DNA of 13,339 nucleotides. It comes from Natronomonas sp. (GTDB lineage Archaea; Halobacteriota; Halobacteria; Halobacteriales; Haloarculaceae). The notes beneath the pieces are model-generated. The model searched no databases and was not told where the DNA came from. It saw nothing but the letters and a program-made list of their open reading frames with translations. The position numbers and the translations under genes are program-made. This document shows, piece after piece, positions 1-6,663 of the stretch. The stretch covers positions 1 to 13,339 of the forward strand of contig SLIW01000279.1 in assembly GCA_007135435.1 (NCBI GenBank). Direction: 5' to 3'. Every line of letters starts with the position of its first letter. The first letter of the stretch is position 1.

Positions 1-1
1 C

Positions 2-871
2 CTCACGATCATCCCCCGGCTCGGCACCGACGGGGGCGTCGGCTACGTCTACGAGTACGCCGGCGAGGCCATCGAGAGCCTCGGGATGGAGGGCCGCATG
101 TCCATCTGCAACATGTCCATCGAGGGCGGCGCCCGCGCGGGGTACGTCAACCCCGACGAGACGACCTACGCGTGGCTCCGGGAGACCGACGCCTTCCGGG
201 ACGACCCGGACCGGTTCGCGGCGCTGAAGCCCTACTGGGAGTCCGTCGCGTCCGACGCCGACGCCACCTACGACGACGTCGTCGTCATCGACGGCTCGGC
301 GATCGAACCGACGGTCACCTGGGGGACCACCCCCGGCCAGGGCGTCGGGATCAGCGAGCCCGTCCCCGCCCCGGAGGACCTCCCCGCGGACAAGCAGGAG
401 ACGGCCCGTCGGGCGCAGCGACACATGGGCGTCGAGCCCGGGGAGACGATGGAGGGCTACGGGATCGACGTCGCCTTCCTCGGGTCGTGCACGAACGCCC
501 GGCTGCCGGACCTCCGCGCGGCCGCGGCGATCGTCGACGGGCGTCGGGTCCACGACTCCGTGCGCGGGCTGGTCGTCCCCGGCAGCCAGCGCGTGAAGGC
601 CGCCGCCGAGGCCGAGGGGCTCGACGAGGTCTTCACGGAGGCAGGCTTCGAGTGGCGCGAGGCGGGCTGCTCGATGTGCCTCGGCATGAACGACGACCAG
701 CTCGTCGGCGACGAGGCCTGTGCCTCGTCGTCGAACCGGAACTTCGTGGGTCGACAGGGCTCGAAGGACGGGCGAACCGTCCTGATGAGCCCCGAGATGG
801 TCGCCGCGGCCGCCGTCACCGGCGAGGTGACCGACGTCCGGGAGCTCCCGGCCGCGGAGGTGACCGCCTGA
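2..871 (+). CDS. leuC: 3-isopropylmalate dehydratase large subunit, C-terminal part (5' end outside window)
   Basis: Large subunit of isopropylmalate isomerase, which with LeuD converts 2-isopropylmalate to 3-isopropylmalate in leucine biosynthesis (cytoplasm). The frame is open from base 2, so the gene starts upstream; 289 codons are visible, well short of the usual length of over 400 for the family. Seen: the aconitase-family stretches GYVYEYAGEAI and MEGRMSICNMSIEGGARAG, and all three expected [4Fe-4S] cysteine ligands, one in GSCTNAR (codon 488-490) and two in GCSMCLGMN (codons 668-670 and 677-679). The stop TGA shares bases with the ATG of leuD, so the two subunits are probably translationally coupled. 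An ATG at 86 opens the same frame but lies inside the conserved domain and is not the true start. In haloarchaea leuCDB commonly follows leuA and ilvBNC, which may lie upstream here (inference). Confidence 0.96.
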   Translation, partial: LTIIPRLGTDGGVGYVYEYAGEAIESLGMEGRMSICNMSIEGGARAGYVNPDETTYAWLRETDAFRDDPDRFAALKPYWESVASDADATYDDVVVIDGSAIEPTVTWGTTPGQGVGISEPVPAPEDLPADKQETARRAQRHMGVEPGETMEGYGIDVAFLGSCTNARLPDLRAAAAIVDGRRVHDSVRGLVVPGSQRVKAAAEAEGLDEVFTEAGFEWREAGCSMCLGMNDDQLVGDEACASSSNRNFVGRQGSKDGRTVLMSPEMVAAAAVTGEVTDVRELPAAEVTA

Positions 872-1518
872 TGGTGGGCGACAGTGACGCGACGGGCGAC
901 GGCAACGCGACCGAGGACATCCCCAGCGTCGACTACGTGGAGGGGACGGGCATCCCCGTCCGGGGCAACGACATCGACACCGACCAGATCATCCCCGCGC
1001 GGTTCATGAAGGTGGTCACCTTCGACGGCCTCGGCGAGTTCGCCTTCTTCGACCAGCGGTTCGACGACGAGGATCGACCGAAGGACCACCCGTTCAACGA
1101 GGAGCGCTTCCGGGACGCGAGCGTCCTGGTGGTCAACGCGAACTTCGGCTGCGGCTCCTCCCGCGAGCACGCCCCGCAGGCCCTGGTCCGGTGGGGCATC
1201 GACGCCATCGTCGGCGAGTCCTTCGCGGAGATATTCGCCGGAAACTGCCTCGCGCTCGGCGTTCCGACCGTGACGGCGGACACAGGGACCGTCGAGGCGC
1301 TCCAGGACTGGATCGACGCGAACCCCGACGGCGAGATCGCGGTCGATGTCGCCGAGGAGACGGTCACCTACGGAGGCGGGACCGTCGACGTCGACGTCGA
1401 CGACGCTCAGCGACAGGCGCTCGTCGAGGGGATCTGGGACACCACCGCGCTGATGAAGTCGAACACGGCGGCGGTCGCCGAGACGGCGGCGTCGCTGCCC
1501 TACGTGGACGATGACTGA
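871..1518 (+). CDS. leuD: 3-isopropylmalate dehydratase small subunit
   Basis: Small (swivel-domain) subunit partner of LeuC, 215 residues. Diagnostic features are [15 protein letters not shown] near residues 30-44, the catalytic-loop motif [15 protein letters not shown], and the downstream [16 protein letters not shown]. The start is the ATG at 871, overlapping the leuC stop as TGATG. The first ~20 residues are an acidic, Gly/Asp-rich tail ahead of the conserved domain, common in halophile proteins. The last 8 bases overlap leuB. At 215 residues it is of the usual length for LeuD. Another in-frame ATG exists far upstream at 172 but would read through leuC in the wrong frame, giving an arginine-rich non-protein sequence. 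Identification is secure. Confidence 0.96.
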   Translation: MVGDSDATGDGNATEDIPSVDYVEGTGIPVRGNDIDTDQIIPARFMKVVTFDGLGEFAFFDQRFDDEDRPKDHPFNEERFRDASVLVVNANFGCGSSREHAPQALVRWGIDAIVGESFAEIFAGNCLALGVPTVTADTGTVEALQDWIDANPDGEIAVDVAEETVTYGGGTVDVDVDDAQRQALVEGIWDTTALMKSNTAAVAETAASLPYVDDD

Positions 1519-2494
1519 GACCGTCCTCGTGGTGCCCGGCGACGGCATCGGCCAGGAGGTCGTCCCTGCCGCCGTGGAGGTCCTGGCGTCGGTCGTCGAC
1601 CTCGAGTACGTCGAGGCGGAGGCGGGCGACGCCACCGAGGCGGCGACCGGCGAGGCGCTCCCCGCGGAGACTTACCGGCTCGCAACCGAGGCGGACGCGA
1701 CGCTCTTCGGCGCCGCGGGCGAGACGGCCGCCGACGTCATCCTCCCGCTCAGGGAGGCCGTCGGGTCCTTCGCGAACCTGCGACCGGCGCGGGCGTACCC
1801 CGGCGTGGACGCACTTCGGCCGGAGACCGACCTCGTGTTCGTCCGCGAGAACACCGAGGGGGTCTACGCCGGCATCGAGTCAGAGATCGCCGCGGGGGTC
1901 ACGACCCTGACGCGCGTCGTCACCGAGGACGCCTCCCGACGCATCGCCGAGTACGGCTTCACCTACGCCGAGGAGAACGGGTACGCCTCGGTGACGGTCG
2001 CCCACAAGGCCAACGTGATGCGGACCACGGACGGGCTGTTCCTCGAGACCGTCCGGGCCGTGGGCGACGAGCTCGGTGCGGACTACGACGAGGCGCTGAT
2101 GGACGCCCTGGCGATGCACCTCCTGTTGCGGCCGGAGGAGTACGGCGTCGTCATCTGTCCGAACCTGGCTGGCGACGTGCTGTCGGACCTCGCGGCCGGC
2201 CTCGTCGGCGGACTGGGGCTCCTCCCGAGCGCGAACGTCGGCGCGGACAACGCCCTGTTCGAGCCCGTCCACGGGACCGCGCCGGACATCGCCGGCGAGG
2301 GGGTCGCCAACCCGACGGCGGCGATCCTCTCGGCGGCGATGCTCCTCGAGCACCTCGGCTACGGCGAGGAGGCGACGGGCGTCCGACGGTCGGTCGAGGC
2401 CGTTCTCGCCGACGGGCCGCACACCCCCGACCTCGGCGGGGACGCCACGACGACCGACGTCACTGCCGCCGTCATCGACCGGCTCGGCGACTAG
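1511..2494 (+). CDS. leuB: 3-isopropylmalate dehydrogenase
   Basis: NAD-dependent oxidative decarboxylase of the isocitrate/isopropylmalate dehydrogenase family; third enzyme of the leucine branch, turning 3-isopropylmalate into 2-oxoisocaproate. It has 327 residues, shorter than bacterial LeuB (about 350-360) but normal for archaeal forms. Seen: GDGIGQEV near residues 10-17, [10 protein letters not shown] (89-98), [12 protein letters not shown] (112-123), catalytic Lys166 in VAHKANVM, and the metal-binding Asp positions 198, 222 and 226 ([10 protein letters not shown]). [13 protein letters not shown] (250-262) is in the dinucleotide-binding region. The ATG overlaps the end of leuD by 8 bases. 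RENTEG resembles isocitrate and homoisocitrate dehydrogenases more than the bacterial LeuB form, but the leuCD context makes LeuB by far the most likely role. The gene ends with its TAG directly against the stop of the convergent gene. Confidence 0.94.
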   Translation: MTETVLVVPGDGIGQEVVPAAVEVLASVVDLEYVEAEAGDATEAATGEALPAETYRLATEADATLFGAAGETAADVILPLREAVGSFANLRPARAYPGVDALRPETDLVFVRENTEGVYAGIESEIAAGVTTLTRVVTEDASRRIAEYGFTYAEENGYASVTVAHKANVMRTTDGLFLETVRAVGDELGADYDEALMDALAMHLLLRPEEYGVVICPNLAGDVLSDLAAGLVGGLGLLPSANVGADNALFEPVHGTAPDIAGEGVANPTAAILSAAMLLEHLGYGEEATGVRRSVEAVLADGPHTPDLGGDATTTDVTAAVIDRLGD

Positions 2495-2947
2495 TCAGTC
2501 CTGGTTCGCGGCCGCCGCGGTCGCCCGGATCTCGTCCCACCTGCCCTCCTCCTCGAGGTGTGCCTGGAGCTCCGCGGCGTAGGCGTCGACGAGTCGCTCG
2601 GCGGTCTGGAGCTTCTCCTCGTCGCTGGGACCGTCGTTCCCTCCCCCGAGCCCGAGCGAGTCGAGGAACGAGCCGAAGATGCCCGACCCTGAGCCCTCCT
2701 GCTGGGGCCGGCCCATCGGTCCCATGCTGGCGACCTTCTCGACCTCGGGCATGATCACCGGCAGGTCGGAGGTGTCGGCGACGAGCCGGGCGGCGTCCGC
2801 GTCGTCGGGTGCCTCGATCTCGAAGTTGGACGCGGTCATGATGAGGCCCCACTCCTGACGGGAGAAGGGCGAGCGGTCGATCTGCTCGGAGAACGTGTCG
2901 TCGACCACCATCCGATCGCCGACGATCATCTCCTGCCAGTTGCTCAT
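2495..2947 (-). CDS. conserved haloarchaeal protein of unknown function (DUF5799-like)
   Basis: 150-residue acidic protein. I recognise the pattern of a haloarchaea-specific family, which I believe is DUF5799 (from memory, not checked); no function is known to me. The N-terminal ~70 residues form the conserved-looking part (MIVGDRMVVDDTFSEQI, FSRQEWGLIMTA, FEIEAPDDADAARLVADTS). Then comes a Gly/Ser/Met-rich flexible stretch (residues 72-108, GSGSGIFGSFLDSLGLGGG) and a C-terminal amphipathic helix (110-145) with many Glu. No signal peptide, no long membrane helix, no metal motif. The frame stays open upstream to 3142, but that part is Pro/Arg/Thr-rich and unlike a halophile protein. The ATG at 2947 is preferred because a TATA-like element lies about 28 bases ahead and the acidic sequence begins there. 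Confidence 0.8.
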   Translation of the reverse strand: MSNWQEMIVGDRMVVDDTFSEQIDRSPFSRQEWGLIMTASNFEIEAPDDADAARLVADTSDLPVIMPEVEKVASMGPMGRPQQEGSGSGIFGSFLDSLGLGGGNDGPSDEEKLQTAERLVDAYAAELQAHLEEEGRWDEIRATAAAANQD

Positions 2948-2971
2948 GATCGGCCGTATGGGCCGGGGGGT

Positions 2972-2978
2972 CTTAACG
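2972..2978 (-). promoter_or_regulatory. weak TATA-like box for the DUF5799-like gene
   Basis: The minus strand reads CGTTAAG, centred about 28 bases before the ATG at 2947, in otherwise GC-rich DNA. The spacing fits a leaderless haloarchaeal transcript and supports that start. The match is short, so confidence is modest. Confidence 0.4.
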
Positions 2979-3002
2979 TAGTGGCGAACAGGCGGCGCGA
3001 TA

Positions 3003-3038
3003 CTGTCCGGCGGCCGCACGGTGTCCGATGCCGGACAG
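3003..3038. repeat. inverted repeat, possible stem-loop or operator
   Basis: Perfect 8-bp arms CTGTCCGG (3003-3010) and CCGGACAG (3031-3038) separated by 20 bases. It lies 56-91 bases ahead of the DUF5799-like start. It could be a hairpin in a 5' leader if transcription starts from the A/T-rich element near 3078, or a protein-binding site. No poly-T tract follows on either strand, so an intrinsic terminator is less likely. Confidence 0.4.
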
Positions 3039-3257
3039 CGATGGACTGGGCACGGGGGTGTTGGTCCCGTCCTGGTATATGAACCTTCGATCGACCGGGT
3101 CTGGATGGATGGAGTCTGGTGATGCGTAACTTGGTCTCCCATCTACCTGATGCCCGCCCTTGCCTTCCGGAGGTCTGGGCATTGGGTTACCGGGGACGGG
3201 AGACGGGACCGTATCTCTCGGTGTGGAGGTGACCCGGAGGGATGGAACAGCCGTGGT

Positions 3258-3656
3258 TCAGAAGGCGTCGGTCGTGACCTCGACGTCGGCGTACAGCTTC
3301 TCCTTTATCGAATCGCGGATGTGGCAGATCTGCTCGCCGAGCTCCAGGACGTTCTCGACCTCCTCGTCGTCGAGATCCGCCTCGATGTACATCTGGAACC
3401 TGATCGCGGCGAGGTGGTCGTCGTCGTCCAGGTCGGCCTCCGCCTCGATCTCGACCTTCCCGAGGTCGATGTCGAGCTGGCGGTTGGCCCCCGCGCGACT
3501 CGCGAAGGCGAAGCAGCTCGCGTAGCTGGCGACGAGTACCTCGTTCTGTTTCGGCCCCTCCGTGCCCGTCGCGTCGATGCTGAGCTCGAAGTCGCCGGCC
3601 CGGCTCAATGCGTGATACTTCTCCTCGTTGACGGTGGTGGTCTCTATGTCGGCCAT
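3258..3656 (-). CDS. OsmC/Ohr-family redox protein
   Basis: 132-residue protein of the OsmC/Ohr family, thiol peroxidases that typically reduce organic hydroperoxides in the cytoplasm. Seen: GTEGPKQNEVLVASYASCFAFASR, the usual cysteine-bearing central helix with Cys48, and a second cysteine, Cys111, in GEQICHIRDSIKEK, in the place of the family's second catalytic cysteine. Length matches the family. The frame continues 17 codons upstream, but the ATG at 3656 is chosen because a strong TATA-like run lies about 30 bases before it and the extra residues (MAIRPTFLSQSR) are not halophile-like. Monocistronic: the next upstream gene on the same strand ends 120 bases away. The exact substrate cannot be read from sequence. 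Confidence 0.88.
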   Translation of the reverse strand: MADIETTTVNEEKYHALSRAGDFELSIDATGTEGPKQNEVLVASYASCFAFASRAGANRQLDIDLGKVEIEAEADLDDDDHLAAIRFQMYIEADLDDEEVENVLELGEQICHIRDSIKEKLYADVEVTTDAF

Positions 3657-3666
3657 TGCGGGTGGA

Positions 3667-3680
3667 CAGTCACGCGACTG
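3667..3680. promoter_or_regulatory. short palindrome between TATA box and start of the OsmC gene
   Basis: Arms CAGTC (3667-3671) and GACTG (3676-3680) are separated by 4 bases. It sits 11-24 bases before the ATG, between the TATA box and the presumed transcription start, where a bound repressor would block polymerase. Five-base arms are short, so chance is possible. Confidence 0.35.
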
Positions 3681-3682
3681 GG

Positions 3683-3690
3683 ATAAAAAA
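3683..3690 (-). promoter_or_regulatory. TATA box of the OsmC-family gene
   Basis: The minus strand reads TTTTTTAT, the strongest A/T run in this region, centred about 30 bases before the ATG at 3656. This is leaderless geometry and fixes the start codon. Confidence 0.7.
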
Positions 3691-3776
3691 GTAGGCCGGA
3701 TCGCCACGTCGCTCGGATCGTGCAGGAGGGCGGATGGTGCGTTCCGAAGAACGGTCTGTGCCCGGGCGTGACGCCG

Positions 3777-4496
3777 TCAGAGCGTGTACGACTCGTCGCC
3801 GTCGAGGACGACGGCCTCGGCACCGGTGCCGGTTGCCTTCAGCTCGCGGACGAAGTCGTCGGTCTCGATCTCGATCGGTGGGAACGTGTCGTAGTGCATC
3901 GGACAGGCGTAGTCGACGCCGAGCCAGTCGGCGGCGATCGCCGCCTGCGCCGGCCCCATCGTGAAGTGGTCGCCGGCCGGGAGGGCGGCGAAGTCGGGCT
4001 CGAGGAACGGTCCGATGACCTCCCGCATCTCGACCATGAGGCTCGTGTCGCCGGCGTGGTAGAACGAGGTCGTGTCCGGGTCGGTCTCCTGGGTCGGCTT
4101 GCTGTCGGTGACGACGAAGCCCGCGGGCATCCCGGCGGAGCTGCCGTAGTCCGTGTCGATGCCGTTGGTATGGTCCGCCCGGACCATCGTCACCCACGCG
4201 TCCCCGCACTCGACGGTGCCGCCGAGGTTCATCCCCATCCCCCCGACGGCGTCCTCGTAGCCCCAGTGGTCCTGAGCGTAGCTCACGAGTTCGGGCGTCG
4301 CGACGAGCGTCGCGCCGGCGTACCGGTCCGCGTCGGCGATGTGGTCGGAGTGGCCGTGTGTCAGGAGCACGTAGTCCGGATCCAGCTCCTCCGGGTCGGT
4401 GTCGGTCTTCGGGTTGTCGAAGAACGGGTCGATCAGCAGGTCGGTGCCGTCGACGCTGACGTGCCACGTGGAGTGGCCGTGCCAGGTGAGCTCCAT
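3777..4496 (-). CDS. metallo-beta-lactamase-fold metal-dependent hydrolase (UPF0173 type)
   Basis: 239-residue cytoplasmic hydrolase of the UPF0173/YtkL-like branch of the metallo-beta-lactamase superfamily; substrate unknown. Seen: N-terminal LTWHGHSTW with FFDNP nearby, the metal-binding signature THGHSDH (His47, His49, Asp51, His52), a further His109 in VRADHTNGI, the bridging Asp150 in FYHAGDTSL, and C-terminal His201 in CPMHYDTFP. The full zinc-ligand set is therefore present and the enzyme is probably active. Length agrees with family members (about 225-240). The same frame stays open far upstream, but that stretch is Arg-rich and antisense to another gene. The ATG at 4496 has a TATA-like box about 30 bases ahead and begins exactly at the conserved N-terminus. 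Transcribed alone. Confidence 0.92.
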   Translation of the reverse strand: MELTWHGHSTWHVSVDGTDLLIDPFFDNPKTDTDPEELDPDYVLLTHGHSDHIADADRYAGATLVATPELVSYAQDHWGYEDAVGGMGMNLGGTVECGDAWVTMVRADHTNGIDTDYGSSAGMPAGFVVTDSKPTQETDPDTTSFYHAGDTSLMVEMREVIGPFLEPDFAALPAGDHFTMGPAQAAIAADWLGVDYACPMHYDTFPPIEIETDDFVRELKATGTGAEAVVLDGDESYTL

Positions 4497-4522
4497 AGCG
4501 GTCTTCAGTACTCGTGTAGGGC

Positions 4523-4529
4523 TATTAAT
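4523..4529 (-). promoter_or_regulatory. TATA box of the UPF0173 hydrolase gene
   Basis: The minus strand reads ATTAATA, centred about 30 bases before the ATG at 4496. It supports a leaderless transcript from that start. Confidence 0.65.
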
Positions 4530-4663
4530 GGTGGCTGTCTCGGCGACGACGCGATGCCTGCGGAATGACTGACGGTGCGACCACGACGGAGCAACCGAAG
4601 ACGCGATCCCGGTGGAAACGCCGGATGAGGCGATCTCGGTGGCACCACTGACAGCGTGAAGCT

Positions 4664-4761
4664 GGCTGAACCTCAGGACGACGCGCCGCCGGCTGAACCT
4701 CGGGACGACTCGCCGCCGGCTGAACCTCAGGACGACTCGCCGCCGGCTGAACCTCGGGACG
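4664..4761. repeat. 27-bp tandem direct repeat (three full copies plus a partial fourth)
   Basis: Copies begin at 4664, 4691, 4718 and 4745, each with GGCTGAACCTC. Copies 1 and 3, and copies 2 and 3, differ by a single base; the fourth copy matches for its first 17 bases. Base 12 of the unit alternates A/G/A/G. On the minus strand this alternates TGA and CGA in the frame of the zinc-ribbon gene, so the tract determines where that protein ends. The unit length is a multiple of three, so copy changes keep frame. There are no unique spacers, so this is not CRISPR. Confidence 0.9.
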
Positions 4762-4939
4762 TCGCGTCGCGGACGACCTCGAGGTCCAGACTCGTCCGGG
4801 TGAACTCGGCCAGTCGCCGCCGCGTCCCACAGTCTGGACAGTCGAACGACTGGTCGGGTGCTGGCAGTTTCGAGGGCGTGGACTCCCAGTGCTTCCGGCA
4901 GTCTGGACAGACCAGCTCGACGAACGCTTCGGTGCCCAT
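4727..4939 (-). CDS. small zinc-ribbon protein (haloarchaeal DUF7836-like)
   Basis: 70-residue protein with two CxxC knuckles: Cys11/Cys14 in [10 protein letters not shown] and Cys34/Cys37 in [11 protein letters not shown], together expected to bind one zinc ion. The order (first knuckle, [13 protein letters not shown] linker, second knuckle, then [15 protein letters not shown]) matches a conserved small haloarchaeal family I recall as DUF7836; function unknown, possibly nucleic-acid or protein binding. The conserved part ends near residue 57. The last ~12 residues ([10 protein letters not shown]) are encoded by the edge of a 27-bp tandem repeat and look like an acquired tail. The start at ATG 4939 has an A/T-rich box 26 bases ahead. 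It is divergent from the fumarylacetoacetate-hydrolase-family gene, with 103 bases between the starts. Confidence 0.8.
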   Translation of the reverse strand: MGTEAFVELVCPDCRKHWESTPSKLPAPDQSFDCPDCGTRRRLAEFTRTSLDLEVVRDATSRGSAGGESS

Positions 4940-4962
4940 AGGTGGGGTCCGACCACGAGCCG

Positions 4963-4968
4963 CAAAAG
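4963..4968 (-). promoter_or_regulatory. TATA-like box of the zinc-ribbon gene
   Basis: The minus strand reads CTTTTG, centred about 26 bases before the ATG at 4939. It is the only A/T run in the 103-base divergent region apart from the opposite promoter. Confidence 0.5.
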
Positions 4969-5013
4969 GGTGATTGCGGCTTCGACGGCACGTACCTAGC
5001 CGGTCTGCGAACG

Positions 5014-5020
5014 CTTATAC
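5014..5020 (+). promoter_or_regulatory. TATA box of the fumarylacetoacetate-hydrolase-family gene
   Basis: CTTATAC, centred about 26 bases before the ATG at 5043. It supports a leaderless transcript and rules against the in-frame ATG at 4974, which lies upstream of this box. Confidence 0.7.
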
Positions 5021-5042
5021 GCCCACCGGGCGACGTCGGCGT

Positions 5043-5813
5043 ATGCGAAACGTTCGTTTCCGTGACCCGAGCGGCGAGGTCCGCCGAGGGGAATGGACTG
5101 GCGACGACGGCGCCGAGATCCACGCGTACCCGGACCACGGCTCGAGGATCCGGCTCGAGGACGATCGCTACGACGTCGACGAGGTCGACGTCCTGCCACC
5201 CTGCGAGCCCTCGAAGATCGTCTGTGTGGGCCTCAACTACGCGGACCACGCCGCCGAGACGGACTCGGAGATCCCCGACCGGCCGATCCTGTTCCTGAAG
5301 CCGCCGAGCGCCGTGGCGGCCCACGGCGACACCCTGGAGCTGCTCCCGGGCAAGGAGCGGATCGACTACGAGGCGGAACTCGGCGTGGTGATCGGCGAGC
5401 GGTGCAGGAACGTCGCGGCCGACGAGGCCGAGGAGGTGGTCTCCGGGTTCACCTGCGTGAACGACGTCTCGAACCGCGACGACCAGCGGGTGGAGACCAA
5501 CTGGGTCCGGGGGAAGGCGTTCGACGACTCGGCGCCCATCGGCCCGGTCATCGCGACGCCGGAGGAGGTCCCCCGGGACGCCGCCGTGCGGTGCCGGGTC
5601 AACGGCGAGGTCCGGCAGGACTCCTCGCGGGCGGAGTTCATCTTCTCGATCCGCGAGCTCGTCGAGGAGATCACGACCTACATGACGCTCGAGCCGGGCG
5701 ACATCATCTCGACCGGGACGCCCGAGGGCGTCGGCCCGCTGGAGGACGGCGACACCGTCGAGGTCGAGGTCGAGGGCGTCGGGACGCTCCGCAACGAGGT
5801 CCACATCCCCTGA
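5043..5813 (+). CDS. fumarylacetoacetate hydrolase (FAH) family protein
   Basis: 256-residue member of the FAH superfamily, which hydrolyses or decarboxylates 2,4-dioxo acids (acylpyruvases, oxaloacetate decarboxylases, aromatic meta-cleavage enzymes); the substrate cannot be told here. The first ~55 residues form a small N-terminal domain. The catalytic domain follows, with [15 protein letters not shown] (58-72), [16 protein letters not shown] (81-96), metal ligands Glu110 and Glu112 in [12 protein letters not shown], Asp141 in [11 protein letters not shown], Lys158 in [13 protein letters not shown], and [15 protein letters not shown] (223-237). All expected metal-binding positions are present, so it is probably active. 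The start at 5043 follows from the TATA box 26 bases before. No catabolic gene cluster surrounds it, which fits a housekeeping acylpyruvase-like role (inference). Confidence 0.92.
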   Translation: MRNVRFRDPSGEVRRGEWTGDDGAEIHAYPDHGSRIRLEDDRYDVDEVDVLPPCEPSKIVCVGLNYADHAAETDSEIPDRPILFLKPPSAVAAHGDTLELLPGKERIDYEAELGVVIGERCRNVAADEAEEVVSGFTCVNDVSNRDDQRVETNWVRGKAFDDSAPIGPVIATPEEVPRDAAVRCRVNGEVRQDSSRAEFIFSIRELVEEITTYMTLEPGDIISTGTPEGVGPLEDGDTVEVEVEGVGTLRNEVHIP

Positions 5814-5963
5814 ACGGTCGCGCGATCCTGGAGCGGTCTAGACGGGATCGAACGGCTCTTCGCGCCCAGTCCTTCCCGTCGTTGCCGCCATCGACCGACG
5901 TGGCCTCGATGTAACCGTCGATCGGCATACGGTCGGTGCGAACGTCGACACACCCACCGCCGC

Positions 5964-6629
5964 TCAAACGGGCCAGTCCTCCTGGCGCCAGGCCGCGTCC
6001 CAGAAGAGGTACTCGTACCGCATGGAGGTCCTGAACAGCTCCCGGTACCGGTCCCGCGTCGCCGGGCCCGCCTCCGCGGCCACCTCGTCCAGGAGGTCTC
6101 GGCACCACGCCGCCAGCTCGGTGAACTCCGCGGAGCTGTAGGTCTCGATCCACTCCGCGTAGCGCTCGTCGTCAGGGCGCCCCGCCTCGTCCAGCCGGAG
6201 CCCGACCTCGTTGAACCCCCACATGCAGGGGAGCAGCGCCGCGACGAGGTCGCCGAACGTCCCGAGGGCCGCGACCCGGACGAGGAAGTCCGTGTACGCC
6301 CGGGTCGTCGGGGAGGGCTCGGTCGCCTCCAGTTCCGCCTCCGTGATCCCGAACTCGGCGGCGTAGGCGCGGTGGAGGTCCATCTCGGTGTGCAGCGTCT
6401 CGTCCAGGAGCGTCGCGAACGTGCCCATCCGCTCGAGGTCGGGCGCCTTCGCCGCACCGAGGGCGAAGACCCGGTTGTACTCGACGAGGTAGTAGTAGTC
6501 CTGTCGGACCCACTCCTCGAAGGGTGCGACCTCGAGGGTCCCGTCGCCCAGGCCGGCCACCATCGGGTGGTCGAGCGTCTGCTCGACGACGTCGTCGAGG
6601 ATCGGTTCGAGTTCGTCGGTGAACGCCAT
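5964..6629 (-). CDS. tenA: TenA-family aminopyrimidine aminohydrolase / thiaminase II
   Basis: 221-residue all-helical TenA protein. Family members hydrolyse formylaminopyrimidine or aminopyrimidine, returning hydroxymethylpyrimidine from degraded thiamine to biosynthesis. Residues line up almost number for number with the known active site of Bacillus TenA: Asp44 and Tyr47 in VRQDYYYLVEY, Tyr112 in RAYTDFL, nucleophile Cys135 in LPCMWGFNEVG, Tyr164 in ETYSS, and Glu206 in MRYEYLFWDAAW. This places it in the cysteine-type (TenA_C) branch. Length is typical. The start at 6629 has a TATA-like box 26 bases ahead and an inverted repeat just upstream of that, a likely control site. It converges on the FAH-family gene with 150 bases between; no other thiamine gene is in the window. 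Confidence 0.93.
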   Translation of the reverse strand: MAFTDELEPILDDVVEQTLDHPMVAGLGDGTLEVAPFEEWVRQDYYYLVEYNRVFALGAAKAPDLERMGTFATLLDETLHTEMDLHRAYAAEFGITEAELEATEPSPTTRAYTDFLVRVAALGTFGDLVAALLPCMWGFNEVGLRLDEAGRPDDERYAEWIETYSSAEFTELAAWCRDLLDEVAAEAGPATRDRYRELFRTSMRYEYLFWDAAWRQEDWPV

Positions 6630-6650
6630 ACCGACCCGTGGCGTCGCGAG

Positions 6651-6659
6651 CGTAATAAG
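6651..6659 (-). promoter_or_regulatory. TATA box of tenA
   Basis: The minus strand reads CTTATTACG, centred about 26 bases before the ATG at 6629, consistent with a leaderless transcript. Confidence 0.65.
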
Positions 6660-6663
6660 GATG

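Larger units (their letters stand above)
2948..3257. other. 310-base gap between two minus-strand genes
   Basis: No credible gene here; open frames on either strand are Arg/Pro/Ser-rich and lack family features. Besides the promoter near 2975 it holds an 8-bp inverted repeat (3003-3010 and 3031-3038) and an A/T-rich element with TATAT at 3074-3083 that could serve as a TATA box on either strand. The remainder (about 3085-3257) shows nothing I can assign. It must contain the 3' end of the OsmC transcript. Confidence 0.6.

Noticed and set aside
457..1635. A minus-strand frame of 392 codons opposite leuC and leuD
   Set aside because: Antisense shadow of two certain genes; no promoter and no recognisable domain.
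3150..3686. Plus-strand frame of 178 codons across the OsmC-family gene
   Set aside because: Antisense to a gene with a clear TATA box and both family cysteines; no match to any family I know.
4664..4761. CRISPR array
   Set aside because: Repeats are directly adjacent with no unique spacers, and no cas genes are present. The same holds for 6912-6992.
4656..4973. A plus-strand frame encoding [13 protein letters not shown] 9-residue repeats
   Set aside because: It looks like a proline-rich acidic repeat protein, but it is antisense to the zinc-ribbon gene, lacks a promoter, and its second half is Arg/Ser-rich. The repeat is open in several frames because its unit length is a multiple of three.
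4974..5042. Upstream in-frame start of the FAH-family gene at 4974
   Set aside because: The added residues are Arg-rich and the TATA box at 5014-5020 falls inside them; the leaderless start at 5043 fits better.
3777..5804. A minus-strand frame of 675 codons running through the UPF0173 gene and upstream
   Set aside because: Only the first-described 239 codons match a family. The upstream part is antisense to the FAH-family gene, Arg/Pro/Val-rich, and contains the 27-bp repeat read as RFSRRRVV. It reflects the scarcity of stop codons in very GC-rich DNA.
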